Shown: positions 23,537 through 37,180, numbered from the stretch's first letter. The stretch is 40,446 nucleotides of DNA from Trachelipus rathkii (GCA_015478945.1 JABUQX010057031.1:10001-50446), one strand, 5' to 3'. Notes: generated by a model not told the origin, from the letters alone. Made by a program: numbers and translations.

Positions 23537-23876
23537 TATTAAATATAATCATATATATATATTTATTAATAAATATATTATTTAATATTCTATATAATAA
23601 TATATATTAATATATCATATAAATATAAGTATATATATATATATATATATTATTAATAATATATAATATTACAATAAATTAATATATATAATATATAAAA
23701 TAAGTATATATATAAATATTATGATATAATATAATATTATTAATAAATTATTATATATTATTATATATATTATAGTATATATATATACATATATATATAT
23801 ATATAGTATAAATATAGTATATATTATATATATAATATATATTATAATAATTATATAATATATTATATTATATAAC
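23276..23876. repeat. (TA)n array, about 600 bp, the longest here
   Basis: Almost pure A/T with alternating blocks and phase slips. The minus-strand Ile/Tyr frame inside it is an artefact of the repeat. Confidence 0.97.
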
Positions 23877-25630
23877 ATTTAAATAAAAAGTATGAGCAAA
23901 TATTATCTAAGAAAAAGAGCCAGGAGATATTAAAATCTCGAAAATGATTATTGACAACACTTATACAGGTATAAAACACAATATTAATCATATATATGCG
24001 AATTTACAAAGCGAGAGTAAATAGAAAATAAATTTTTAGAAACTATTAACTTTGAGCCCTTCACCTTTACTAAAATCAGTAGATGATTATAAAAGAATAG
24101 TAATAATAAATTCTTCTAATAAAACGTCAACGAACACTCATAGCAAGAAACATAAATTATCAAATATCCGCAAATCATGTAGTTTACATAACATAATTAC
24201 TCTAATAATGAAACATTCATGTAAACGTCTAATGTAGTATAGAACGGACTCATAATTCCATAACACCTCAAACGAATAACCAAGGGTAGCCACACACAAC
24301 CCAAGAGAGTCAATTGTATTCCTTTTTTACGCTAGTCTAGCTGTTCATTCATCGGCCTCTAGGTGGAATTTCTTTATCGGAGGGTGGACAGACTCTCAAT
24401 GCTCTCGCGCCGGCACCTCCTCGGTGGTGCCCGGACAATTACGAGAGGTATACTACGAGAGCCCATACCTAGTATATGAGGAATATATGTTATCCTTGAA
24501 ACTTCCAATATTATTTAGAGGAGGTCTCGACCGTATGGGGACAGAAGGGTAGGAGAGTACGATAACGAATCATATAACTATATAATTAAATATAAGCCTT
24601 TAATATAATACTAATGTTCACAAATTTAATGGTATAATTTATATAGGTTTTTTCTATGAGTATATGAGTACCTTTACATTTTACCGAGAGAGTATTTTAT
24701 TTATTATTTTATTTACACATATAATTCTATAAATTAATTTAAGCTTATATATTACGCTTGAGAATTACCATAAATTAACTTGATATTTGACTATTTCCTC
24801 CACTGAAAATTAGAACTCGAAACTTATTACAATTAAAATTAATCTTGCTATAGAGAGATCATAATTAGTACTCACTGGCGGACCTTTTCTAATGGAGAGA
24901 TATTATTGCCCTTGATAATACATTATATATTAAACTATATAATTATAAAAAGTCCTTAGTAGGTAGTGAGTGAAACGGTACTTAACCAATTAAGTAGAAT
25001 CATGTAGTAATAATCAAGTAAGAAAATCTATATGATTTAATCACTCCTTTTACCTTGGCTCTCTCTATCATGGGTCTCTTTCATCTGCGATTCAAACACT
25101 ACGTATCCGAAATGTCAATTTATCTATTCATCGGATATCAAATGTGACATTTTGCTACTATATAGTTACTGAAGACCTAGGGAAGACTTTCCTTCTCTAA
25201 ACAGGGTTATCTTATAGGGGCCGACAGTAGGCTAGCATATATTACCGGTACTCACTTTACTTTTAAATATTTAGGTCCACTGAGGAGAATATACATCATG
25301 ATATTAACCAGCATCTAGGTGAGGTGAGCTTTGCCGTACCAGAAACACGATATCTTCAGTAGATAGCACTGGTAGATAACGTATTATTAAAGAAGGTACT
25401 AATGATAGTGAAGTAAAAATGCCTTAATACAGTTAATCCATTGAAGTGAGTTATAAATCCATACCTTGAGCATATATTAAATCAAGGACATCATCGCAAA
25501 AATACTACTATGCTCACAAAGAAGATTTATCGTGAGAGTATATATACAAAGGAAAGATAAGATCTTAGGCCCATCAAAACTTTAGTACAGGGCTACGTTC
25601 CTAACCTATGGGAAGAATGGTGTATTGAGA
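23877..25630. other. AT-rich noncoding region
   Basis: No recognisable gene. The + frame at 24,052-24,237 lacks any domain. A nested GC-rich hairpin is at 24,402-24,447, and short GC-richer stretches lie at 24,350-24,560 and 25,180-25,400. Confidence 0.55.
24402..24447. other. Nested GC-rich hairpin
   Basis: Outer arms CTCTCG (24,402-24,407) and CGAGAG (24,442-24,447) enclose inner arms CCGGCACC and GGTGCCCGG, which pair with one bulged C, around an 8-9 base loop. It stands out in an AT-rich setting. No function assigned. Confidence 0.55.
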
Positions 25631-25680
25631 TTTTTTTTTTTTTTTTTAGTAATTAAAGTATTTATTATTTTTATATACAG
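25631..25680 (-). repeat. Poly(A) tail and AATAAA of a minus-strand retrocopy
   Basis: A run of 17 T at 25,631-25,647 is a poly(A) tract on the minus strand. Just upstream of it in that orientation, TTTATT at 25,661-25,666 reads AATAAA, 14 bases before the A-run. This spacing is the usual one for a polyadenylation signal and tail, so it marks the 3' end of a reverse-transcribed message or non-LTR element lying at higher coordinates. The body (25,680 to perhaps 26.5 kb) has no recognisable coding content. Confidence 0.5.
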
Positions 25681-26607
25681 TAATTTTATCATCTAACTCA
25701 ACTCACTATTATGGACTGGGCTTCACTATTTCAAAAGGAGGGGCTATAGGAAATAAAATACAGGAAAATATAACACCACCAATATAACCCCTGACAAACT
25801 AGCAGATCTCTAAGGTAGCACTATAGTACTGACGGTGAGATTATTATTTAAAAGAGAGGAAGAGCTAATTATATATATCATGTATAGTGATAAATATAAA
25901 TACAGAAAGACCCTATATGAGAAGTGATAATCTACATACAGTAATACATGATAAGTATATGAAAGTAAGTCAGTAGGCATACCACTATACGTAAAACAGA
26001 CACTGGGATTCTCATTACTATCAAATATTATGGTATATATATATATATAGTACAAAATTGACGTAAATCTACGGAGTTCGCCTTGCGAAACTGTCTAACT
26101 GCCTCTCAACCTTTACTAAAAATCAGTAGATATGAATTTATATAATATTTTTTATACCCACTGAGACATGAAAATTTAAAACAAGATTGTAATACATAAC
26201 GCTAAAATTGTCACTAGCGTGCGAGACCATCTGCAGAAGGAGATGACCAGACTTGCGAGCAAGAATCTCGCAAAAATGTTATTCCAAATCTTCCTCTCTC
26301 ACCTAGTTACTTACCTCTATAATTTTTTGTTACCAGCCTAGGTGCATTAGATCGCTTCTTTCTGTGAGAGAAAACTGGAGCCATTAAATATAGTTACTAT
26401 TATATATATAATACCATACAGTTCCCTCTCAGTGAGGCTAAGTAGTAATAAGCTGTGTTTATTGGTAGCAAATTGAAATAGACATGAGTTTATTATCATC
26501 CTTAGCTTTAGACCAACTCTATATCTCATCATAGAAGGGTGGAATCGTAAGCTCACCTAACCTCATATCAAGATAGTTTAGAACAGTACTTACTAAAAAT
26601 AAGGCGA
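25681..26607. other. Noncoding region, possible body of the retrocopy
   Basis: Minus-strand frames of 81 and 69 codons at 25,810-26,055 and 26,347-26,556 show no domain I recognise. A 7-bp hairpin, TTGCGAG/CTCGCAA, is at 26,253-26,273. Confidence 0.4.
26253..26273. other. Hairpin, perfect 7-bp stem
   Basis: TTGCGAG and CTCGCAA enclose a 7-base loop. No U-tract or adjacent gene gives it a role. Confidence 0.6.
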
Positions 26608-26650
26608 TTTATATAATTATATATATATATATATATAATTATACTTATAT
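26608..26650. repeat. Short (TA)n tract
   Basis: A/T alternating. Confidence 0.85.
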
Positions 26651-29016
26651 AAAGGTTGAAAGTATAATAGCACATGTAGATCATTATATATATACTTCAA
26701 CGCATAATTTATTTTCACCTATAAGAGGTAAAAATATAAATTCTATATATAAGTGATTCACAATAAATATAAGATTATAAAAATTAACAAATTCAATTAA
26801 AATGTAATTGCAAACAGATTAAATATCTATTAATTACTATCACTTGAGAGAGTAACAAAATTTTTTCTTGAATTCTTTGAACAAAATAAAAGTTAAAATT
26901 TATCAATTTACCATTCATTAAAATTTTGATTTTCAATAATTTAGGTAAATTTCAAATAATATATAAGTGGTAATATTGAGGGTTTTGTCATATGATAAGA
27001 ATGGATAATATTATTTAAGAAGAATAGGATATTATTTATATTGACAACAGTCACGAGACCTAGGAAGAATATATTTCACTATCTATCATAGAATCTACTA
27101 TATTAAATAATATTAGGTATAGCGCATAAATATATGGAGCAATAGCAAAATATACCGGATATCACTTTATACTTATTATATTATTGTCTTGAATAATACT
27201 CATTATAGAATACACAGACAATCTAGAGTAGAAATCTTTTGCGACCTCATAAGTATAAACACGTTCATTATCAGGTATAGCTTACTGGAGACAGTAAGCG
27301 ATTTTAATATTTATATATATATAGTAAATAGAGGACCAAATATATGGAAGTATAAGTTATATAAGCTAGTATCCATTGAAAATAAGGTATGTATTAAAAA
27401 CCCTATATAATATTACTGAAGTATATATTATATACTCAAGGAATTATTTAAGCATCGAAAACGGTACCAAGTATGCAAGAGTTCGCTATGATAGCCAAAT
27501 AGAAAAGAATGAATTGCATGGCACTAATGCAATATTACACTTTGACCGGGATAGAATGGTAAGGCAACAGGACCACCATATGTCCTGAAAAAATCTAAGC
27601 GACCAGAGTTATAACCTATATGGGAGATGGGTGTTGATCGGATTTTGTTTATAATAATTATATTTTTATATATTTATGATCGTAATTTATAAGATTTTAT
27701 ATTATTATTTTATTATATACAAATGAATTACTAAACCACACATACTTAAACGGGCTGTAGATGGTGAAGACTGGTACAAAGAGTAAGAGGGAGAGCAAGA
27801 AAAAATAAAAAAATTACAGAAAACCTAAAATTCCACACACACACCCACCATTAAATTTAAAACCTACAGAAGCCTAAAATATAAAACAGCAATAGAATTC
27901 TCTGAAGGGGTAGACTAGATAGCAGTACAGCCGAGGGTTTTTATAAGAGATGGTAAGACTAAATTACCAGGTTTCGCGTAAAAAAATACACAGAAGATGG
28001 CAAGTAGATGATACACTCAACAGAAAGACAGTGGGGACTGAGGAATGAAGGTAGTGACACCCTTTTGGACTTAACAAAGAACTGAACGAGCTCTGCGAAA
28101 AATTTTCGGTCAATGCACTCGACCTATGAGCAAAACTCATGCGAAGAGCATCGGCACCATATTAATTACCGTTTAGACCTATATTGAAGCGAATGAACGT
28201 TAATATTTCGTTAACTTGACTAATGAGTAGGATGGATAACTAGCGTAATATCGGCCCAACTCTACTCACTGAGTTGATGTACAATTTACTTTAAACCTTA
28301 CAGACTGTGGAGTCTGGAGGCCATGTAAATAAATGTTGAATGTATTGGAGGAGTCTTAGCACGGGAATCTGTCATTAAAGGACTAAGTCGAGCGTAAAGA
28401 CGATAGGTGAGCTAAGTTCAAGAGTGTTTGAAAAGTAGGCCTTTTAAGCGCCAACATGATTAATTATTAGAATTTTTCAATACCCTTAGCTTATAATATT
28501 CAGACTCTCTAACTCAAACCTAGCTGGACACAGCTAGCATATCCGACGGCGAGAGATGTGAAGGTTCGGAGGGCCAGGGCCCAACTTCGGGGCAGGTTAT
28601 ATTGAAGTAACAGTACCTTTGGCCTTTGGCTCGGGCCTAGCAATAAGTTCTAGAGTGAGCTCATTCATAATTATAATTTAATTAAGATGAAAAGCAAGTA
28701 TAGCAACAGAACTCCACATATTTAAACTTAACTGGGTTATTTAGTTGTTGTTAAAAAATTATTGCTACAATTATGGGTTCCGGTTCCAAAAGGCGGGACA
28801 TAGGTGAGGAGGACCTAAAAGGCTCTTTTCGAGTAATTTATTATGGACAACTTTATATGAGAGCTAAAAACGAAATTATATAAAGGAAAATAATGATATA
28901 ATATTCATACTACTTAAAAGCTAGTTATATATTCGATTATGTATTATCATTTTTTAAGTCAAAAATTTAGTTAGTATAATAATATCATAACGTATATATA
29001 GTAACGTTATATGATT
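26651..29016. other. Noncoding region, AT-rich with a GC-richer middle
   Basis: No supported gene. Short + frames at 27,189-27,588 have no domain. 28,000-28,640 is GC-richer and unique-looking, with several small dyads: ATGAG/CTCAT near 28,124 and CTAGCTG/CAGCTAG at 28,520-28,537. A short CA tract lies at 27,833-27,845. Confidence 0.5.
28520..28537. other. Hairpin, perfect 7-bp stem with 4-base loop
   Basis: CTAGCTG-gaca-CAGCTAG. Function unknown. Confidence 0.6.
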
Positions 29017-29126
29017 TATAATTATATATCATATATATAAATATATATATATATCATATGTATTTATAGTATAGTGTATATATATATATATTTTATATAC
29101 ATACTTATTTATTTATTTATTTATTA
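29017..29126. repeat. (TA)n tract followed by a (TTTA)5 microsatellite
   Basis: TA-rich from 29,017 to 29,100, then about five TTTA units at 29,105-29,126. Confidence 0.85.
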
Positions 29127-31139
29127 TAAACCGTGAATATTAATTATATATTATAGATTAAAAAAAAATTTATAATAATACTAAGAAAATTATGTATAAA
29201 TACTATAAATTATTTGAATTGCGTAGAGTATTTAATGATATAGTTATATATATCGTATTATATTATTATTATTACTATTAGAATTTTAATTTATTTCGTA
29301 GTCAATGAAATTAACTTTTATATAAATTTTAAAATTTTATATTACTTATACTATTATTTGGTCAAAAACGAGTAACTTCTTAAAAAACGTAGAGGATTCT
29401 TCAACCAAAACTGTAAAAGATAAATACTCTAAAGAAAAAACTCAATATATCGATATTTTATTGAGTTATTTATTTATTATAATATATATTTTATTAGTAT
29501 ATATATAAAATACCAAAAACTAATAATACAGATAATTAGCTTATACCCCAATTTAAGAATAAAACTAGGACTCATGAGAAATTCAATAAATTAATTATAA
29601 TTAATTAGATTAATAATCAATACGTGAGATAAGTAATAATAGATAAGTAATACATAGATAATTTAAAATGCCCGAAAATTTTTCTGAGAGTATTATAGGC
29701 AAAACTGGATTAGCTAATTTTTAACTTAAATCAGTACACTTTTGATAATACGGTGTTTTAAAGACTAAACAATAAATGGTCGCTCAACCTGGAATAAAAC
29801 GCTATTATTCTTATGACATCGGTTCTCCGACATATAATTTGAATGTGTTCGGAACTTTGACCGAGAATATTTTATTTTCAAGACAAACATAAAAATATCG
29901 GGATTAGTGGAAGATCATATGTCGATATTCTTAAAATAAAATAATTGGGCTCTCGATACTATCGGTCAAAAAAATATCGACTATATCGGTTATTAAAAAA
30001 ATATACACTCGAGTTTAATTATATATTATATATTATTATAAATAAACATATTTTCTTTTTTGAAATTATTAATTAAATATTTATTATTTATATTAAAATT
30101 TAAAATACTTATAATTATAATTAATTTTTAATATATATTATATAAATAATAGAATATTTGCATAATTAGAAAATATCGAATATATTGAGTTTATTGGTAA
30201 CTTAAATAGTTAAATTATTATTTCAGTGAAGAATAAGTAAGTAGTCCATGTGCTAATATAATAAAAGGGGTATTTTTTTAATCATATTACTAAATTTTAA
30301 TTTTTAACTAATTTTCTTCAAGTGAACCTATCTCGAACAATAGTGGGCAAAAACTTTGGTATATATGGTAATTAAAGTCCATTACCGACCATTTTTGTTG
30401 CTTTCTTTGTTAATACACTAGTCACAAATAAGTATTGTATTTCCCTTCTTTAAATGGGGTATTTATTATATGTCAACTAAGGCTTATTACCACATTTGCT
30501 TCTAAATATAAATATTAATATAAATATATACAAACTTATATTTATTCCATTAGCTTATAATTGGTTATAATTTTATTTATATTTATTTTAATTTTTTATA
30601 CAGGTCGTGGCATGGCTATAAAGAGCGTTTTTTATTATATTATCGATTATTTGAGTCATATCTTAATAATAATTGTGCTAAACGAAATTTAAGGAAAATA
30701 GTTACTATTATAAATGATATCGTTATCGTAAATTATGTTAACAAATTTATTATATTTATATTATTTAGACTACGATAAAATTTAGTACCCTCTTAAAGGC
30801 CACAAATTCCAAGTGATCTAAAAGACCTAAATCAAAACAGGCCTAAGACACACGGAATAGAGTGGAGGAGAAACATTGGGTTTGGGGACCCTAATTCACT
30901 CATCGTGTCCAATTTTAGTTTGGTGAGGGGAAAGAAAATATTCTTCATAAAAACCTACAATTATGCTACATGCGAAATAGTACATACATTGTTTGACCCT
31001 GGTAAACCATTTTTAGTTTAGGAAATGTAGAGAGAAATAATTTTAAAAGAGATAAGAGAGAATATTAATACATGTAAAATCAGATGAGAAGATAAAAGGA
31101 GTCTCTATATAGAGTACAACATTCATTTATTAGGTATTA
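29127..31139. other. AT-rich noncoding region
   Basis: No gene supported. AAATATCGA-type words recur near 29,450, 29,890, 29,973 and 30,170. Contains the foldback element at 29,856-29,970. Confidence 0.5.
29856..29970. mobile_element. Short foldback (MITE-like) element, 115 bp
   Basis: Terminal arms TTTGACCGA (29,856-29,864) and TCGGTCAAA (29,962-29,970) are exact inverses. A second pair inside them, TATTTTATTTTCAAGA (29,868-29,883) and TCTTAAAATAAAATA (29,929-29,943), is inverse with one mismatch. The middle is about 45 bases. No transposase and no clear target-site duplication is visible. A non-autonomous DNA transposon relic is plausible, and a simple palindromic sequence is the alternative. 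Confidence 0.45.
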
Positions 31140-31660
31140 CATTTCGGCGGCGTAATATAAATAAGACTTTCTAAATGAAATTTGCTTTTTTTTTACTAAA
31201 TATGATATCTTGCCAATAGGGGTAATAAATCCGCACCGGATGCAAGATCTCGAGTTTCGCGACCAATTTATTAACCTCCGGTGGAAACTAACGTAAATTT
31301 GAAGTTATGGATACTAATTCCTACCTTCTCTTCCACAAGATGAGGCGACTCGAGAAACCCTCCCCAGCCACCTAATTGGATTGTTTGTGTGTTATCCCAG
31401 GAGGTTATTTGTTTCGAATAAACCGCCACACCCTTCCACACTACTGTTATTTTTTGGTTTTGGCAAATCTTTTCCTGTCATCTGATCCAAAACTACGGTG
31501 CTCCATTAGAAGAGCTGATCAATCCATTTTTGTTTTTCACCCGTACCAATCCGGAAGAAATCGCTGTCGTTTTTACGCGAAAATTCGTGCTAAAGGTGTA
31601 ATTACCTTCACTAAATAGGATAATATTAGGTATACTAATTTCTTATCGCCTGCACGTTTA
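31140..31660. other. GC-richer island with open frames on both strands, origin unknown
   Basis: Base composition rises sharply and the indel noise seen elsewhere is absent. The + strand is open at 31,376-31,618 (80 codons from a TTG). The minus strand reads long in one frame over the same bases and on to about 31,280, with two stops near the middle. Neither translation resembles a family I know. On the minus strand GAGAAG|GTAGGA near 31,324-31,335 would fit a 5' splice site. It could be a transposon scrap or a diverged exon. Confidence 0.35.
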
Positions 31661-32065
31661 GCACAAAATGCAAGACTTGCAGGAAAAACAGCCCTAACCA
31701 TCTTGGCATAACCACACAAAGGATTTCAATTCTCTCTGCTCATGGCTAAAATTTTCTATTTAAGTTTTTTGTTTTTCAGTTTCTTCTGGACTCATAACTA
31801 AGCTTTAAAAGGATTTCGAGAGAATGGTATTTTAAATATTATTCTAAACTTTGAGGCTCATTCTGAGGTAACGTTATCCGTACAGAATATGATTAAAATT
31901 ATTATTTCGTATTATACACACGTTGCCTCACTTGAGAGAAAAAATATCGCTCTTATAATTATACCTTATGTGCACTATATTGATATATTTCCATTATCTC
32001 ACCGTGGATAGTCATTGTAGGTATATAGTTATTCGAATATGATTGTATGATTCAATCTATGGAGG
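31661..32065. other. Noncoding sequence
   Basis: Moderately AT-rich and unique-looking; nothing assignable. Confidence 0.5.
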
Positions 32066-32180
32066 AGCCCTTATATATTAGTAATATATATTATATATAT
32101 GATATATATATAATAATAATATATATATATATTATATATAATTATATATATATATATATAATATATATATAATATATAAT
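32066..32180. repeat. (TA)n array, about 115 bp
   Basis: A/T alternating with slips. Confidence 0.94.
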
Positions 32181-34056
32181 AGACATCATTACTCTCCATA
32201 ATGTTTCGATTTTCTTCCAGTTAAATTTTTTGAAGATACATAGGCAAATTAAGATACAATTGTTTTATTTATTTTATACCTCTAAATAATAGTATAATTG
32301 GTAAAATTCTTTTCGAAATATTTAAAATTAATTCTTTCAAAAAATTAATTTAACATTTTCTTTTTTAATTTAAACTTTTATTAAATTATATTTATACAAG
32401 GTAAATTGAAAATATTTCTATATATATCAGTATGGACTGTAATAGTTTATGGATGGATATATATGATACTTAGGTAGAGAAAAGAGGCCTATCTAAGTGC
32501 ATCTTGGAAGTATAAAAAATTATTATATTAATGAAAACTAATTATAACAATCATATTTTAACTACAAAAAAAAAATGTTTAATATTGATAATAGAAACTT
32601 CTATTCATATAATAAATAAATAAATATTAATCTATAAATTTATATATTTATTATTTATTTTCCAACATATTATAATAAAACCAAAAATAAACAGCAGAAC
32701 ATTCTTAACCTCACCACCCCTCCTCTGCTAAACAATTATTTCACACTAATTATCCTAAATGGTTCATCCTCTAGATTATCCACAAATGTTTATCTCTAAA
32801 CGGGCAGAGACCTTGACAGAAACAGACTATAAAACTACAACGGGTACAAAGGAGCCAACAATGTTATTGGAGTGTAGAAAGAAAACTTCCCGGAAATTTT
32901 AGTGCAGACGGGGCATCCTAAGACACTCTTCACAGAATACGGACGGATACGCCTTCACGAGTGGAGCTGAGAAAAAGAGAATAACTTATATTTTGCGATA
33001 TTCTGTGAATATATTTATTTATTATTATTTAGATGAAATGTATATATAACAAATTTAAAAAAATTATTAGTTAAAAATGTTATAGTAATATGTAAATTAT
33101 GAGAGACCTATTTAGAGGACCTATTATATTATGGTACGTGCTTTGCCAACTATAAAATTGATTTTATTTTATAAAATATTTTTGCGCAATTTTTTTTTTA
33201 TATTTAATACTAATAAAGAATTACAACCTATAGAGGTAATATACCATAATGAGCAACCAGATGGCAAGGATCGAGGTCTCTACGACCTTTATACCGGGGA
33301 ACTACGTGAGGGTAGGACATTTAAATATTATCACCGCATACCCTAGGGAGGGTCCTCCGGAACCCCTTACCGCTCTTTGGTAATTTTGGGTGTCTGCGGG
33401 TGAGTTTCATCTACAGAGCACCCTAACCCACTACTTCAGAGGAGGTTACTCTCCTGGAAAACACGTTACACTACGCCCACCATAGATCGTTGCCGCGGTC
33501 CGTCACGGTCTACAAGATTGACATACCTCTCATTAGTAAACACTCTGATCTAATATATATAGTTGATAATACTTTCATTCAATATAAATATATTTAATAA
33601 TACTGTCTCAGCACCTACTTCCATAAAAAATAGCCAATTTTTTATAGTATTAATTTATTATTTTATTTAGCACAATTTTCTTATTCTAACTTAAAAAATT
33701 ATTAAAATCACATATAATAGGATCCAATAAAAATGTATATTCTAATTCTATAATTGATATATATACTATATTATTTAGTTAAGTATATTATTTATCGTAT
33801 CTGAGAGAGAAATATTTATATGATTTATTTTATTATTTTATATTTTTTTATTATACATATGATTTCCTACGTGAAAATATTATTTTTGTATACTTCATTA
33901 TATAGGTATTCCAATATTATAGCAATGTTAATTCACTTTTACCACCAGTAATATGCTGTTGTAATATTATATTAGTTATTATTATTATATAAGATAATAT
34001 GATATTTAGAGTAATTAAGAGGCATTCTTCTTATATTAATGATGGACTGGGCCTAT
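32181..34056. other. AT-rich noncoding region with a GC-richer patch
   Basis: 33,240-33,540 is GC-richer, with GGAGGGTCCTCC near 33,345 and a + frame ending at 33,346 that has no recognisable domain. The rest is AT-rich and unassigned. Confidence 0.5.
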
Positions 34057-34338
34057 ATATATAATAATTATATTATATATTAAATATTATATTGACAATT
34101 ACATTTTCCACCTAATTTGTTTCCTGAACATTTACATTTACCATAATTATGAGGTTATAATAACTTAGGTATATTATAATATATATATATAAATATATAA
34201 TATATATATATTTATATATATATTATATTATATATATATAATATATATATTATTATAATATATATTATCATAACAGTAACTAATAAATATTATATATATT
34301 ATATATATTAATATTATATATATATATAGTATATATAT
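34057..34338. repeat. Two (TA)n tracts split by a short unique spacer
   Basis: A/T alternating at 34,057-34,098 and 34,170-34,338, with about 70 ordinary bases between them. Confidence 0.88.
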
Positions 34339-35217
34339 TTCTATATATATGTTAAATACATATTATCATATAGTACATCGCAGCCCACTGGGAGTCATAA
34401 GAGTATAGTTATAGGGATTAGAAGTACTGGGTGAGTTACATTGACCTATCCTTTATATTATTATTAATAGAAAAAATTAGCAATTAATTTAAAAAACAAA
34501 AATAAAAAAATATAAAAAGAGAGAGAAAAAAAATGTATAAACGTGCTGAGTAAATGTTTGAATCACAAGTAGAAAAATTATAATGTACATAAAATCAGAA
34601 CTTTAAATGCCAATATAAAATTTATTATATGCGTATCAAAAATGTACTATTATTATTGACTTTGACCTTCCACTAAATCATATACATCAATTATAGGCTT
34701 AATCTATGCATTAACATCAATACGGCGGAGTAGTCACTGTAATAGTAATAAAATATAACAATTAATTATATCTCATTATATTACTTACTATTTACAATTT
34801 ATGTTGACCTAAACTTAGCGGCTCACACGGAACGAAGGGAGGACTGGCAATACACACCAACAATGAGCTACTGTTCGCCACGTAACTCGTTCGCAGTCTA
34901 TATACAATAAAATTAATACGATGTATTGTCTTTCTTTTAATTTTCGTGATATTTATTGAATTTCTATTTTATTATTTAACCGTTGGTTTCTAGGTGCATA
35001 ATTAAGGGTTAGGTTAAAGTTGGATCAAGTTATATGATATTAGAGGATAGTATATGGAGTATATAGAGTCTAGTAGTCAGAAATAAAAATAAATTCATTT
35101 TCAGACCACTAATAAGACATCTATTTGGAGTGTATTATACAATAAGAGTAACCTTGAAATTTTTATTGAGTATCCGAGCCCGTTTTTGAGAGTGGGAGTT
35201 GTTTAATTAAACGTTAA
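34339..35217. other. AT-rich noncoding region
   Basis: No frame, domain or repeat match seen. Confidence 0.55.
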
Positions 35218-35275
35218 ACATATAATAATATATTAATAATATAATATATATAATATATTATAATTATTATAATAT

Positions 35276-35314
<39 letters not shown>

Positions 35315-35846
35315 TTAAAAATATTTACACCCTAATAATGGTAAATTTGTTTAAATTGTAATTAAAAAGGAAGTAAAACTTTAATATTTAATATTAATAA
35401 TATACTATATAATATAATATATATTATATTTATATATATATATTAATTAATATAAACTATATATATTATATATATATATATATATAATATATATAGTATA
35501 TATATAATTATAATATAAATATATTTATAATTAATAAATATTATATATATATTATATATATAAAATATATATATAATATATATAATAATTATATATATAT
35601 ATATATATGTATAATATATATAATATAATATTTATATAATAATTATATATTAATATATATATAATATATATTATACTATATAGTATATATATATATATAT
35701 ATAATTATATTATTATTAATAGATATATATATTAATATATAATATAATATACATATATATATATATTATATATATAATATATATATTATAATATATATAT
35801 AATATATAATATATTCATATATATATATAAATATATAGTATTTCCA
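35218..35846. repeat. (TA)n arrays, about 95 and 470 bp
   Basis: 35,218-35,312 and 35,378-35,846 are alternating A/T with phase slips, separated by about 65 AT-rich bases. Confidence 0.94.
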
Positions 35847-36904
35847 CATAATTATATGTATTGATATATTTACCTATAATTAATTTAATAGTATAATAGT
35901 AAAGATTCTTTACCTATGAGTGAATCATATTATCAGTTTATATCATGTGAAGACGAAAGTGTTCAAGGCCACCATTTATGTGGAGTATACTCCTACTAGA
36001 GTGATAGAATTGAAATAAATACTCACGGTAGTTTGCTTTAAAAAACTATATCGTTATGAAGGCGGTTTATCTTTTATTTATAGGGACGTAGGATGCCTAG
36101 TGAATAGAGCATCCCGGTTGTTGTTAACTATCATGAGCAAGGCGGAGTCCAACGTCAATCCCTCGAGTCACTGACTAGAAGAGTAAAATCTTTTCATGTG
36201 ATCATCATTATCATTATATGGTAGGCCTATAAGGCCTTTTATGTATATATCATTATACCAGCATTATATGGTGAGAAAAACCATATAGAGTGATATAGTG
36301 TGACTTTATAAAATACTACTAGTTATGATATATAAGTCACTATTCTTACTTATTGTGGGTATTGAGGGGACGTGATGGCCCAGTGAATAGATGTCAATAC
36401 CACAGAGCTATGTTCGTAGCTAAACCGTCCAGCACATAGCATAGTGATCAGTAGATCCTAAATACGTTCTGCAATCTCACCTCAGCTGACTCATATAAGT
36501 AGAATATATATCTTCCTGTGACTCATTATTTATGGGGCCAGGCCTTTGAGTATCACAGTATACATTTTCTGTAGGATTGATAATAAATAACCTACGTGAG
36601 GGTCTTTAAAAACTATTAACGTTTGATAAGCGTTACTTATTATTATGGGTAGATCAGTGAATCCCTAAGTAGATTATAATATATGTAGTATCAATCCGGT
36701 TATGTTGTTTAAAACTCACTAATACTGACGTAGATGATCACCAAACTGTCGATAATTACCCGCTGAAATATATGAATAATAATCTTCACTGTGACTCATT
36801 ATATTATATCTCATTATATAGTTTATAAGGGGAGGCCAGGCTTTTAGAGTACTTCACAGTCATATATGTGAGAGAAACTACCTGAGTCATATGTGCTTAA
36901 ATAA

Positions 36905-37180
36905 CTACGTTTGAAGCGTCTTTTTATTTGGAGATGTAGCATCACTCTCACTTGACTGAGACATTAAACGAGAATGGGGTTTCTGAAGAAGTTTTTTAGG
37001 AGATTGCTTTTCAGTTGGCACAACTGCGCTCATGGAAGTCCAACAACTATAATTATTCGAAGTCCCAATGGTGGTACCTAAAGGATGGTAATACGAATCT
37101 TTACTTTTGAGTGACTTTTTTTTTCTATTTTTTTCAATCCACACTGCTGTGCTAGGGGGCGAAATTGAGGTTAGTTAGTT
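36905..37180 (-). CDS. Unassigned minus-strand open frame inside the 282-bp array
   Basis: Open from a stop near 37,181 to a TAG at 36,905-36,907, about 90 codons without an early ATG. The predicted peptide is rich in Lys, Ser, Thr and Pro. It runs through a basic IEKNRKKKSLKSK stretch, then HPLGTTIGTSNNYSCW, PTEKQSPKK and a Ser-rich SQSSESDATSPNKK end, which looks more like a disordered coding segment than random AT-rich sequence. Its last codons lie in the repeat's ACGTTTGAAGCGT element. A weak AG splice acceptor sits at its upstream end. No family recognised. It could be a captured exon, transposon debris or a chance frame. Confidence 0.25.

Noticed and set aside
23669..23878. Minus-strand 69-codon frame of Ile and Tyr
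   Set aside because: It is the direct translation of a TA array.
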